A stretch of DNA of 64,000 nucleotides from NCBI RefSeq assembly GCF_023155855.1, contig NZ_JAKNUT010000005.1:186001-250000 (forward strand), in the 5' to 3' direction. Under the pieces are notes generated by a model. It was not told the origin of the DNA. It made no database searches and saw only the letters and a list, made by a program, of their open reading frames with translations. This document shows, piece after piece, positions 44,284-52,686 of this stretch (within the stretch, counting starts at the first letter, position 1; each line of letters starts with the position of its first letter). The translations under genes were made by a program, and so were the position numbers. Origin of the DNA: Microbacterium aoyamense. GTDB lineage: Bacteria; Actinomycetota; Actinomycetes; Actinomycetales; Microbacteriaceae.

Positions 44284-45038
44284 CGACGTCCAAGGCGCCG
44301 CGCTGGCGTCGAATCCTCTGGTGGGTCCTCGGATCGCTCGGAGCGCTCGTGCTCGTGGCGGCGATCGCCATCGTCGTGTGGAGCCAGGTCGGGGTCATGG
44401 CCGCCGAGCCCGAGCCTCTCGCGGCGGTGCGCGCGGACGACCGCATCGTCATCACGGAGGACTCCGCCGGCATCGTGCTCGCCCCGGCATCCGGCGCATC
44501 CGACATCGGGCTCGTCTACATCCCGGGCGCGAAGGTGGACCCGTGGGCGTACGCGGCGAAGCTGTCGGGCGTCGTGGCCGACGACGGCGTCACGGTCGTC
44601 ATCACGAAACCGTGGCTCAACCTCGCGTTCTTCGATCTGCGGCCGCTCGACGCCTTCACGGCGCTTGCTCCCGATGTGGGCACCTGGATCGTCGGCGGGC
44701 ACTCGCTCGGCGGGGTGCGGGCGTGCATGATGGCGACGGATGCCGATGCCCTCGCGCTCTTCGCGTCGTACTGCGCGACCGATCTCTCCGGGTCGGGACT
44801 CCCCGCGATCAGCATCTCGGGGTCGGAAGACGGCCTCTCCACGCCGCAGAAGATCGAGGATGCTCGGCACCTGCTGCCCCCGGACGCCGACTTCGTCGAG
44901 ATCGAGGGCGCGAGCCACTCGTCGTTCGGCGACTACGGGCCGCAGGACGGCGACGGGACGCCGGCGATCTCCGACGAGGAGATGACGGCGCAGCTGACCG
45001 AGCTCGTCGGCGGGTTCGCGGCATCCCTCTCCGGCTGA
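44280..45038 (+). CDS. Membrane-anchored alpha/beta hydrolase
   Basis: 252 aa, GTG start overlapping mtlD by 4 bp. One N-terminal membrane helix (about 13-36) is followed by an extracellular alpha/beta hydrolase domain. The nucleophile elbow is IVGGHSLGGVRA; an acid is plausible at SGSEDGL and the histidine in IEGASHSSFGDYG. It fits the Hydrolase_5 family. Why it is part of the mannitol operon is not clear. Confidence 0.82.
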   Translation: MTTSKAPRWRRILWWVLGSLGALVLVAAIAIVVWSQVGVMAAEPEPLAAVRADDRIVITEDSAGIVLAPASGASDIGLVYIPGAKVDPWAYAAKLSGVVADDGVTVVITKPWLNLAFFDLRPLDAFTALAPDVGTWIVGGHSLGGVRACMMATDADALALFASYCATDLSGSGLPAISISGSEDGLSTPQKIEDARHLLPPDADFVEIEGASHSSFGDYGPQDGDGTPAISDEEMTAQLTELVGGFAASLSG

Positions 45039-45046
45039 ACACCTCC

Positions 45047-45130
45047 CGCCGAATCAACTTCCTCCTCACGAGACAGCTTCGTATTCGCGCGCGCGACGCG
45101 CCGTCTCGTGAATACGAAGTCGATTCGGCG
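45047..45130. repeat. Compound palindromic repeat between genes
   Basis: Outer arms 45047-45061 and 45116-45130 are inverted copies (14 of 15 bases). Inner pairs CTTCGTATTC/GAATACGAAG and CTCACGAGAC/GTCTCGTGA also match. It fills most of the gap between the hydrolase and the TSUP gene and looks like a REP-like element or a terminator. Confidence 0.55.
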
Positions 45131-45166
45131 AGCGCGAAGGCGCGAACCGCCGTCACCGGCGGCACG

Positions 45167-45172
45167 TAGACT
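45167..45172 (+). promoter_or_regulatory. -10 element TAGACT (near-leaderless TSUP gene)
   Basis: TAGACT ends 8 bp before GTG 45181. Confidence 0.4.
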
Positions 45173-45180
45173 TTCCCGCC

Positions 45181-45903
45181 GTGACCCTCGCTCTCGCCTG
45201 CCTCGCCGCGTTCGTCGCGGCGGTCATCCAGCGCATCACAGGGCTCGGGTTCGTCCTCGTGCTCCTCGGCCCGATCGTCCTGTTCTACGGCCCCCTCGAG
45301 GGCATCACGATCGGCGTGCTGCTCGCGCTCGTCGCGTCGCTCAGCGCCGTGCCCCTCGTGTGGCGCGAGGTCGAGTGGACGCGCGCGTGGTGGCTCATCT
45401 GGCCGGGTCTCGTGGCGGCGCCGTTCGCGGCGCTCCTCGTACGCGTGCTGCATGAAGCCGCGCAGCTGCTCCTCATCGCCGCGATGGCGTACTTCGCCCT
45501 CGTCGCGGGATGGATCCCCGCACTGTCGGCGGCGCTGCGCGGGCGGTCAGGCGCCGTGGTCGCAGGATCCGCCGCGGGCTTCATGCATGTCGCGAGCGGC
45601 CTCTCGGGCCCGCCGCTGGCCGCCTACGCCGTCGGCGACAGATGGGAGCAGCGCCGATTCGCCGCGAGCGTCCAGGTCATCTTCCTCGTGTTCTCGACGG
45701 TCTCGGTGGTGTTGAGAGGCCTCCCGGCATCCCCCGTCGCCGACGTCTGGCTGCTCATCGCGGCGACGGCCGCGGGCATCCTCATCGGCACGCTCCTCAC
45801 GCGGTTCGTCCCCCCGCGCATCGCCCGCATCGCGATGCTCTCGATCGCGTGGGCCGGAGCCACGGTGGTGCTCGTGCGCGGCATCCTGGCACTGTTGTCA
45901 TGA
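45181..45903 (+). CDS. TSUP family membrane transporter (TauE/SafE)
   Basis: 240 aa with about eight hydrophobic segments. The repeated half-motifs (RITGLGFVLVLLGPIVLF near the N-terminus and GFMHVASGLSGPPLAAYAV in the second half) define TauE/SafE transporters, which move sulfite, sulfoacetate or similar organic anions. Substrate is unknown. It is alone between repeat DNA and the FMO operon. Confidence 0.85.
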   Translation: MTLALACLAAFVAAVIQRITGLGFVLVLLGPIVLFYGPLEGITIGVLLALVASLSAVPLVWREVEWTRAWWLIWPGLVAAPFAALLVRVLHEAAQLLLIAAMAYFALVAGWIPALSAALRGRSGAVVAGSAAGFMHVASGLSGPPLAAYAVGDRWEQRRFAASVQVIFLVFSTVSVVLRGLPASPVADVWLLIAATAAGILIGTLLTRFVPPRIARIAMLSIAWAGATVVLVRGILALLS

Positions 45904-45930
45904 CGATGCGGGATTTCAGTTAAGAACCGC

Positions 45931-45936
45931 TAACAT
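45931..45936 (+). promoter_or_regulatory. Putative -10 element TAACAT
   Basis: TAACAT lies about 50 bp before ATG 45985. The leader contains a 7-bp inverted repeat CGTGTCG/CGACACG and the GGAG ribosome site. Confidence 0.35.
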
Positions 45937-45984
45937 CGTGTCGTCGTCAGGGTGGACGCCCGACACGAAGACGTGTGGAGAAGT

Positions 45985-47322
45985 ATGGATCAGCAGCGGT
46001 ACGCGATCATAGGTGCGGGCCCGTCGGGCCTGTCTGCGGCGCGCGCGCTCCAGAAGGCGGGCATCGCCTTCGACGGCTACGAGGCCGGAGCGGGCGTCGG
46101 GGGCCTGTGGGACATCGACAACCCCCGGTCGACGATGTACGAGTCCGCGCACCTCATCTCGTCTCGCACGACGACGGAGTTCGCCGAGTTCCCGATGGAT
46201 TCCACGGCCGACTATCCGAGCCACAAGACCCTCATCCGGTACTTCCGCGACTTCGCCGATCGTTTCGGCATCACCGAGCGGTTCCGCTTCGACACGAAGG
46301 TCACCTCCCTGGAGCCCGTCGGAGAGGGATGGATGCTGCGCGCCACCGCTCGCGACGGTGATCTCGCACAGCGCTACGACGGCGTCATCCTCGCCAATGG
46401 CACGCTGGCCGAGCCCAACGTCCCGACCTTCCGGGGCGAGTTCACGGGCGAGCTCATGCACACCTCGGCATATAAGTCCGCGACACAGCTGACGGGCAAG
46501 CGCGTGCTCATCATCGGCGCCGGCAATTCGGGCTGCGACATCGCCGTCGATGCCGTGCACCATGCGGCATCCGTCGACATGAGCGTGCGCCGCGGCTACT
46601 ACTTCGTGCCGCGCTACCTCTTCGGCAAGCCCTCCGACACCCTCAATCAGGGCAAACCGCTGCCGGCCCGCATCAAGCAGTTCGTCGACAAGCGCGTCCT
46701 GCAGGCGTTCACGGGCGACCCCGTGCGTTTCGGATTCCCGAAGCCCGACTACAAGCTCTACGAGTCGCATCCGATCGTCAACACCCTCATCCTCAACCAT
46801 CTCGGGCAGGGCGATCTGCAAATCCGGCCCGACATCGACCGGTTCGACGGCAAGACCGTGCACTTCCGCGACGGCTCGTCGGCCGAGTACGACACGATCC
46901 TGCTCGCGACCGGCTACACGCTCGACTACCCGTTCGTCGCGCGTGACCAGCTCAACTGGACGGGCTGGTCGCCGAAGCTCTTCCTCAACGTGTTCCCTCC
47001 CTCGTTCAACGGGCTCTACGTCATGGGCATGATCGAAGCCTCGGGCATCGGCTGGCAGGGCCGCTACGAGCAGGCGGACCTCATCGCGTCCTACCTCTCC
47101 GCTCCCCCGGTGCAGCAGGCCGCGTTCCGCCGTCGCGTCGCGGACGAGCCGTGGCCCAATCTGACCGGCGGATACAAGTACCTGGGGCTCGAGCGCATGT
47201 CGTACTACGTCAACAAGGACGCCTACCGGGCCGCGGTGAAGGATGCCGCGGCAGAGCTCCGCCGCGATCCCTCCGCATCCAGCGCCTCGCACAAGCCGTC
47301 GAAGAAGAAGGCGCGCGCATGA
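45985..47322 (+). CDS. Flavin-containing monooxygenase-like oxidoreductase
   Basis: 445 aa from ATG 45985, preceded by GTGGAG; a GTG at 45952 is possible. FAD site YAIIGAGPSGLSAARALQKAG (part) and NADPH site VLIIGAGNSGCDIAVDA are both visible. Between them is FPMDSTADYPSHKTLIRYFRD, which matches FMO-type enzymes. It likely hydroxylates or N/S-oxidises a small lipophilic molecule using NADPH. It heads a three-gene operon with a bile-acid-type symporter and an SDR. Confidence 0.88.
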   Translation: MDQQRYAIIGAGPSGLSAARALQKAGIAFDGYEAGAGVGGLWDIDNPRSTMYESAHLISSRTTTEFAEFPMDSTADYPSHKTLIRYFRDFADRFGITERFRFDTKVTSLEPVGEGWMLRATARDGDLAQRYDGVILANGTLAEPNVPTFRGEFTGELMHTSAYKSATQLTGKRVLIIGAGNSGCDIAVDAVHHAASVDMSVRRGYYFVPRYLFGKPSDTLNQGKPLPARIKQFVDKRVLQAFTGDPVRFGFPKPDYKLYESHPIVNTLILNHLGQGDLQIRPDIDRFDGKTVHFRDGSSAEYDTILLATGYTLDYPFVARDQLNWTGWSPKLFLNVFPPSFNGLYVMGMIEASGIGWQGRYEQADLIASYLSAPPVQQAAFRRRVADEPWPNLTGGYKYLGLERMSYYVNKDAYRAAVKDAAAELRRDPSASSASHKPSKKKARA

Positions 47323-48272
47323 ATCCCGACGACATCGCCCTGAACTTCAACCCGGGCACCCTGGTGATCCTCAACGTCGTGCTCGGGCTCATCATGTTCG
47401 GGATCGCGCTCGATACGACGATCGACGACTTCAAGGCCGTCGCGCGCAAGCCCAAGCCCTTCGTCATCGCGATCCTCGCGCAGCTCATCGTGCTCCCGGC
47501 GGTGACGTTCGGCCTGACGCTCATCCTGCCCGTGACGCCCTCGATGGCGCTCGGCATGATCCTCGTCGCGTGCTGCCCACCCGGCAACATCTCGCAGGTG
47601 CTCACGCATCGCTCCGGCGGCAATGTCGCCCTCTCGGTGTCCATGACCGCCGTGTCGAACGTCATCTACATCTTCGTGCTTCCTCTTTCGGTCGCGTTCT
47701 GGGGATCGCTGCACCCGACCGCACGCGGACTGCTCGAGACCGTCGAGCTCAACCCCTGGACGATGCTGATCGACATCCTCCTCATCATCGGCTTGCCGTT
47801 CGCTGCCGGCCTCCTCATCCGCAACCGCCTCCCCTCGTTCGCCATCAAGGTCCAGCCGTTCGTGAAGTGGTTCTCGCTCCTCGCGCTCGTGGGGTTCATC
47901 GTCGCAGCGCTCGCGGGCAACTGGCAGTTCTTCATCGCGTTCTTGGGCATCATCGTGCTGGTGGTGACGGTGCACGACGCCGTCGCCCTCGCGATCGGCT
48001 ACGGCACGGCGGTGGCCGGAGGCCTGGGCACGCGCGAGCGCAAGGCCATGACGTTCGAGGTCGGCATCCGCAACGCCGGACTCGGCCTCGGTCTCGTGTT
48101 CGCCTTCTTCGGCGGCCTCGGCGGCATGGCGATCGTCGCGGGCTGGTGGGGCATCTGGGACATCATCGCGGGGCTCCTCGTCGCGGCGCTGTGGGCGCGG
48201 CACACGAAGAAGCGGACGGGTTCTTCGAAGGGGGATGCCTCGCGCCACGCGACGCCGGAGGTCACCTCGTGA
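47319..48272 (+). CDS. Bile acid:sodium symporter family (BASS) protein
   Basis: 317 aa with nine to ten hydrophobic segments, ATGA overlap with the FMO gene. The family signatures VACCPPGNISQVLTHRSGGN and MTFEVGIRNAGLGLGLVFAF are present; these form the crossover sodium site. BASS proteins move bile acids, pantoate, pyruvate or other organic anions. Actual substrate is unknown; the flanking FMO and SDR suggest the operon handles one molecule. Confidence 0.9.
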   Translation: MNPDDIALNFNPGTLVILNVVLGLIMFGIALDTTIDDFKAVARKPKPFVIAILAQLIVLPAVTFGLTLILPVTPSMALGMILVACCPPGNISQVLTHRSGGNVALSVSMTAVSNVIYIFVLPLSVAFWGSLHPTARGLLETVELNPWTMLIDILLIIGLPFAAGLLIRNRLPSFAIKVQPFVKWFSLLALVGFIVAALAGNWQFFIAFLGIIVLVVTVHDAVALAIGYGTAVAGGLGTRERKAMTFEVGIRNAGLGLGLVFAFFGGLGGMAIVAGWWGIWDIIAGLLVAALWARHTKKRTGSSKGDASRHATPEVTS

Positions 48273-49219
48273 CACGGGTCCTCGTCACCGGCGGGGCGGG
48301 CTTCCTCGGCTCGCACGTCGTCGCGGCCCTCGTCGCGCGCGACGACGTCGACCTCGTCGTCGCGGGCGATGTGCGACGGCCGGAGCATCCCATCGAGGGC
48401 GTCATCTACGACGACTGCGACGTGACGCGCTCCGCGGGTCTCGTGCCGCTGCTCGAACGACACGGCATCGACGTCGTGGTGCACCTCGCGGCGATCGTCA
48501 ACCCCGGCCGAGATCACGATCTCGAGTACCGGGTGGACGTCGACGGATCACGCAACGTCCTGGACGCCTGCCGCGCCGCGGGCGTGCGTCGCCTGGTCGT
48601 CTCGTCGTCGGGCGCGGCCTACGGCTACCACGCCGACAGCCCGGAGTGGCTCATCGAGACCGACCCCGTACGCGGCAACGACGAGTTCGCCTACTCGAAG
48701 CACAAGCGGCTCGTCGAAGAGATGCTCGCCGCGGCGCGCGAGAGCGACCGGCAGCTCGAGCAGGTCGTGTTCCGGATCGGCACGATCCTCGGACCGACGG
48801 TGCAGAACCAGATCACCGCCCTGTGGGACGGCCGCGCGATCCTCGCGATCGCAGGCGCCGACTCACCCTTCGTCTTCGTGTGGGTCGACGATGTCGCCGG
48901 CGCGATGGCGCGGGCCGCGACCGACGGGCCCGCCGGCATCTACAACGTCGCCGGCGACGGCCGCGTCACCGTGCAGGAGCTCGCGAAGCGGCTCGGCAAA
49001 CCGCGCGTCACCGTGCCGGCGGGAGTTCTCGCACTCGGTCTGCGCATCGGGCGCGCGCTGCGCCTCACGGTGCACGGCCCCGAGCAGGTCGGGTTCCTGC
49101 GCTATCGCCCCGTGCTCGACAACACCGCTCTGAAGCAGGAGTTCGGCTTCACGCCCGCCAAGACCTCGGCCGAGGCGTTCGAGGCGTACCTCGCGACCCA
49201 CCCCGGGGTCGCGAGGTAG
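48269..49219 (+). CDS. NAD(P)-dependent epimerase/dehydratase (extended SDR)
   Basis: 316 aa, GTG start with GTGA overlap. NAD(P) site VLVTGGAGFLGSHVVAAL is at the N-terminus; the catalytic triad area shows SSSGAAYGYH and FAYSKHKRLVEE (YxxxK). It resembles 3-beta-hydroxysteroid dehydrogenase or UDP-sugar epimerase types. The neighbours favour a small-molecule rather than nucleotide-sugar substrate, but this is not settled. Its stop is 5 bp from the convergent nagB stop. Confidence 0.87.
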   Translation: MTRVLVTGGAGFLGSHVVAALVARDDVDLVVAGDVRRPEHPIEGVIYDDCDVTRSAGLVPLLERHGIDVVVHLAAIVNPGRDHDLEYRVDVDGSRNVLDACRAAGVRRLVVSSSGAAYGYHADSPEWLIETDPVRGNDEFAYSKHKRLVEEMLAAARESDRQLEQVVFRIGTILGPTVQNQITALWDGRAILAIAGADSPFVFVWVDDVAGAMARAATDGPAGIYNVAGDGRVTVQELAKRLGKPRVTVPAGVLALGLRIGRALRLTVHGPEQVGFLRYRPVLDNTALKQEFGFTPAKTSAEAFEAYLATHPGVAR

Positions 49220-49224
49220 GTGCC

Positions 49225-50010
49225 TCAGAGCCCCTGCCAGTCCGGCTTGTGGGCGAGCGCGTAGCGGTAGTAGTCGCTGAGCTTCAGGTGCGCCGCGGCG
49301 GCCTCATCGACCACGACAGTGGCGTGGCGGTGCAGCTGGACGGCCGAGCCCGGGCTGCTGGCCGTCACCGGACCCTCGAGTGCCGCGGCCACGGCATCCG
49401 CCTTCGCATCGCCGAACGCGAGCAGGAACACGTGCCGCGCCTCGAGGATCGTGCCGATCCCCTGCGTGATGCAGTGCACGGGTACGTCGTCGGGCGAGTC
49501 GAAGAAGCGCGCGTTGTCGATGCGGGTCGGCTCGGTGAGCGTCTTGACGCGCGTGCGGGATGCCAGTGAGCTGCCCGGCTCGTTGAAGCCGATGTGTCCG
49601 GTGCGTCCGATGCCGAGGATCTGCAGGTCCACTCCCCCGGCGGCGGCGATCGCCGCTTCGTAGTCCTCGCCCGCGGTCTGGATGCTGGTCGCGTTCTCAC
49701 CCGGGACGAGCACGCGCGCGGGGTCGAGTCCGAGCGGCTCGACGACCTCGCGTGTGATGACCGCGCGGTAGCTCTCGGGGTGGCCCACCGGCAGGCCCAC
49801 GTACTCGTCGAGCGCGAATCCGCGCACGTGCGAGACGTCCAGCCCCTCCGCGGCGACGATGCCCGCGAGAGCCTCGTACACCCGCAGCGGCGTCGACCCC
49901 GTCGCGAGGCCGAGCACGGCATCCGGCTTCGCGGCGATCAGGTCGGCGATCGCCCGCCCGACGATCCCCCCGGCCTCCTGCTGGTCCTTCACGATGAGCA
50001 CTTCGGCCAT
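49225..50010 (-). CDS. nagB: Glucosamine-6-phosphate deaminase
   Basis: 261 aa, ATG 50010 with GGAGGA upstream. It turns glucosamine-6-phosphate into fructose-6-phosphate and ammonia. Substrate loop VLGLATGSTPLRVYEAL, catalytic FALDEYVGL and GIGRTGHIGFNEPGSS are hallmarks. It diverges from the GlcNAc PTS gene; no nagA is in the window. In-frame starts further upstream would enter the divergent promoter region. Confidence 0.95.
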   Translation of the reverse strand: MAEVLIVKDQQEAGGIVGRAIADLIAAKPDAVLGLATGSTPLRVYEALAGIVAAEGLDVSHVRGFALDEYVGLPVGHPESYRAVITREVVEPLGLDPARVLVPGENATSIQTAGEDYEAAIAAAGGVDLQILGIGRTGHIGFNEPGSSLASRTRVKTLTEPTRIDNARFFDSPDDVPVHCITQGIGTILEARHVFLLAFGDAKADAVAAALEGPVTASSPGSAVQLHRHATVVVDEAAAAHLKLSDYYRYALAHKPDWQGL

Positions 50011-50141
50011 GGTTCCTCCGTCGGTCTGGGGGTCGCGGGTGATGCGCGCCACGGTATATCTTCGCCACTGAAGGCATGCCCCCGCCACTCGCGCCCGGCA
50101 CGAACTCCATCCCGGGCTCGGATGACCCTCAGGGAGACACG

Positions 50142-52148
50142 ATGAAGTTCATGCAGAGGCTCGGCCGTTCGTTCATGCTCCCGGTGGCGGTGCTGCCGGT
50201 CGCCGCGATCCTCGTCGGCCTGTCGAACTGGGCGATCGGGATCTTCGGCCCCAACGTCGTCTCGACGTTCATCAGCGCGGCCGGCATCGCGATGCTCGAC
50301 AACATGGCGCTGCTGTTCGCTGTCGGCATCTCGCTCGGCATGGCGAACAAGACCGACGGCACATCGGCTCTTGCGGGGCTCGTGTCATGGCTCACGGTGC
50401 AGGCGATCCTCGCCCCTGTGACGGTGTCGGTGCTCTACGGCATCGACGTCGAGTCGGTCGATCCCGCGTTCGGCCGCGTCAACAACGTCTTCGTCGGCAT
50501 CGTCTGCGGCCTCATCGGCGCATGGAGCTACAACAAGTTCAAAGACACGAAGCTCCCCGACGCGCTCTCGTTCTTCTCGGGTCGCCGGTCCGTCGCCCTG
50601 GTCGCTGCCGGCGTCTCGCTCGTCTTCGCGGCCATTCTGCTCTTCCTCTGGCCCTTCGTCTTCGGCGGTCTCGTCATCTTCGGCGAGTGGATCGTGACTC
50701 TCGGGCCGGTCGGCGCGGGCATCTACGGCTTCCTCAACCGTGCGCTGATCCCGCTCGGCCTGCACCACGCCCTCAACTCGGTGTTCTGGTTCGACGTCGC
50801 CGGCATCAACGACCTCAACAACTTCCTCGCGGGGTCCTCGGGCGACGGCGTGTACGGAGTCACGGGCCAATACATGACGGGCTTCTTCCCGATCATGATG
50901 TTCGGTCTGCCCGGAGCCGCTCTCGCGATGTACGTCACGGCCAAGACGACCCGCAAGAAGGTCGTCGCGGGCCTGCTGCTCTCCGCGGCGATCTCGTCGT
51001 TCTTCGTGGGGGTGACCGAGCCTCTCGAGTTCTCGTTCATGTTCCTCGCGCCGTGGCTCTACCTGACGCACGCCGTCTTCACGGGCATCTCGCTCGCGAT
51101 CGCGTCGATCCTGCCCGTGCGAATGGGCTTCGGCTTCTCGGCCGGGTTCACCGACCTCATCCTCCAGTGGACGAACCCGCTCGCGCAGAACCCGTGGATC
51201 ATCCTCGTCATGGGCGTCTTCTGGTTCTTCGTCTACTTCTTCGTCTTCCGCTTCTTCATCCGCCGGTTCAACCTCAAGACGCCCGGCCGCGAAGACGACG
51301 ATGTCGTCGAAGAGGTCGGCGACGCCGCCGTCGGCGAGGACAAGTTCGCCCTCGCCGGAGCGAAGTTCATCCGGGCCCTCGGCGGCAAGGACAACATCAT
51401 CGAGCTCGACAACTGCGCGACGAGGCTCCGCATGGAGATCGCCGACACGTCGAAGGTGGATGACGCGGCCCTCAAGCGCGCCGGCGCCTCCGGCACGATC
51501 AAACCCGGTGGGCACTCGGTGCAGGTGATCTACGGCCTCAACGTGCAGTTCGTGAAGGATGCGATGGAGCAGATCATCGAGGGCAAGCTCGACGTGCCCG
51601 AGGCGATAGAGGCGTTCCCGGGCGCCACCGCCGCTGAGACGGGCTTCGCCGCGGGCGTCGCGACGGCCGTCGGTGTGCCGAACGTCGCGGCCGCGACGAT
51701 CGCGGCCGGCGCGGCGGCCTCGTCGAAAGCGGATGCCGCGGGCCCCGTCATCCGGCTCCTCCAGCCGATCGAGGGCGCGGTCGTGCCCCTCGCCGGCGTG
51801 CCCGACCCGATGTTCGCTCAGGGGGTCATGGGCCCCGGGGCGGCGATCGACCCGTCGGGCGACACGGTCGTCGCGCCCGCTGACGCGACGGTCGCCTCGG
51901 TCTTCCCCACGGGTCACGCGATCGGACTCGAGCTCGACGGCGGCGTCGAACTGCTCATCCACGTCGGCGTCGACACCGTGAACATGAAGGGCGACGGCTT
52001 CGAGGTGCTCGTCGAGGCGGGTCAGAAGGTGTCTCGCGGGACGCCGCTGCTGCGCTTCGACCGCGCGAAGATCGAGGCCGCAGGACTGTCTGCGATCACG
52101 CCCGTCATCGTGCTGAACGACGAGACCGCGAGCGTCGCCTTCGACTGA
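50142..52148 (+). CDS. nagE: PTS N-acetylglucosamine/glucose transporter IICBA
   Basis: 668 aa, ATG 50142 with AGGGAGA upstream. IIC domain about 1-390 begins KFMQRLGRSFMLPVAVLPVA and contains LIPLGLHHALNSVFWFDVAG. IIB has C425 in IELDNCATRLRMEIAD. IIA has H607 in LLIHVGVDTVNMKGDG. Order IIC-IIB-IIA with the nagB neighbour points to N-acetylglucosamine; glucose remains possible. It imports and phosphorylates the sugar using the HPr/EI from the mtl operon. Confidence 0.92.
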   Translation: MKFMQRLGRSFMLPVAVLPVAAILVGLSNWAIGIFGPNVVSTFISAAGIAMLDNMALLFAVGISLGMANKTDGTSALAGLVSWLTVQAILAPVTVSVLYGIDVESVDPAFGRVNNVFVGIVCGLIGAWSYNKFKDTKLPDALSFFSGRRSVALVAAGVSLVFAAILLFLWPFVFGGLVIFGEWIVTLGPVGAGIYGFLNRALIPLGLHHALNSVFWFDVAGINDLNNFLAGSSGDGVYGVTGQYMTGFFPIMMFGLPGAALAMYVTAKTTRKKVVAGLLLSAAISSFFVGVTEPLEFSFMFLAPWLYLTHAVFTGISLAIASILPVRMGFGFSAGFTDLILQWTNPLAQNPWIILVMGVFWFFVYFFVFRFFIRRFNLKTPGREDDDVVEEVGDAAVGEDKFALAGAKFIRALGGKDNIIELDNCATRLRMEIADTSKVDDAALKRAGASGTIKPGGHSVQVIYGLNVQFVKDAMEQIIEGKLDVPEAIEAFPGATAAETGFAAGVATAVGVPNVAAATIAAGAAASSKADAAGPVIRLLQPIEGAVVPLAGVPDPMFAQGVMGPGAAIDPSGDTVVAPADATVASVFPTGHAIGLELDGGVELLIHVGVDTVNMKGDGFEVLVEAGQKVSRGTPLLRFDRAKIEAAGLSAITPVIVLNDETASVAFD

Positions 52149-52225
52149 CAGGCGCGCTCGTTGGGGCCTGCTCGTTCCGGCGCGACTCCGGCGTGTCGCG
52201 GCCGCAGACCTTTGCTCGCGAGGCC

Positions 52226-52400
52226 GTTGAACTTCCGGTTCACACGCGTGCTCTGCGCGCCGTTGAACTTCCAGTTCACACGCGTGCTCTGCGCGCCGTT
52301 GAACTTCCGGTTCACCCGCCTGCTCTGCGCGCCGTTGAACTTCCAGTTCACACGCGTGCTCTGCGCGCCGTTGAACTTCCAGTTCACACGCGTCGATGCG
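52226..52400. repeat. Five tandem 36-bp repeats
   Basis: Units begin at 52226, 52262, 52298, 52334 and 52370 (period exactly 36 bp). Each contains TTGAACTTCCRGTTCA, whose ends TGAAC and GTTCA are an inverted repeat, followed by a spacer such as CACGCGTGCTCTGCGCGCCG. Units are contiguous, with no unique spacers. Confidence 0.9.
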
Positions 52401-52407
52401 CAGGAGA

Positions 52408-52545
52408 CGTGTGAACCGGAAGTTCATCAGTGCGAACTGACCAACGGGCCCACCAGCGAATCCCGCCTGTGTGAACCGGAAGTTCATCGCCCCACGCGCC
52501 TCCCTACGACCAGCCCGCCCACGACGTGTGAGCCGCAGGTTCAAC
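52408..52545. repeat. Three inverted solitary copies of the 36-bp unit core
   Basis: GTGTGAACCGGAAGTTCA occurs at about 52409 and 52469, and a diverged GTGTGAGCCGCAGGTTCAAC at 52526. They are in the opposite orientation to the array. Confidence 0.8.
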
Positions 52546-52570
52546 AGCGTATGGAGATGGTCCGGGGCGA

Positions 52571-52646
52571 CGCGACACGCCGATGACCCCTGGCCGGTAT
52601 CCACGCGACACGCCGATGACCCCTGGCCGCTGTCCACGCGACACGC
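52571..52646. repeat. 33-bp direct repeat, two full copies and a partial
   Basis: A 26-bp core starting CGCGACACGCCGATGACCCC occurs at 52571 and 52604; a partial copy (CGCGACACGC) starts at 52637. It lies 40 bp after the add stop. Confidence 0.8.
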
Positions 52647-52686
52647 AGAGCAGCCCGAACCGCGCGAGGACGAGCGCAGCGACAGG

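Larger units (their letters stand above)
52149..52686. other. Intergenic repeat region without genes
   Basis: 538 bp between convergent nagE and add. It holds five tandem 36-bp units, three inverted solitary copies of the same motif, and a separate 33-bp direct repeat. I see no believable coding region; open frames here repeat NFRFT-like peptides because of the array. Confidence 0.85.

Noticed and set aside
50011-50141. DasR/NagR-type operator between nagB and nagE
   Set aside because: No TGGTCTAGACCA-like dyad is seen; only a GGTATATC stretch that could be a promoter.
52226-52400. CRISPR array
   Set aside because: Units are contiguous at a fixed 36-bp period with nearly no unique sequence between them, and no cas genes are nearby.
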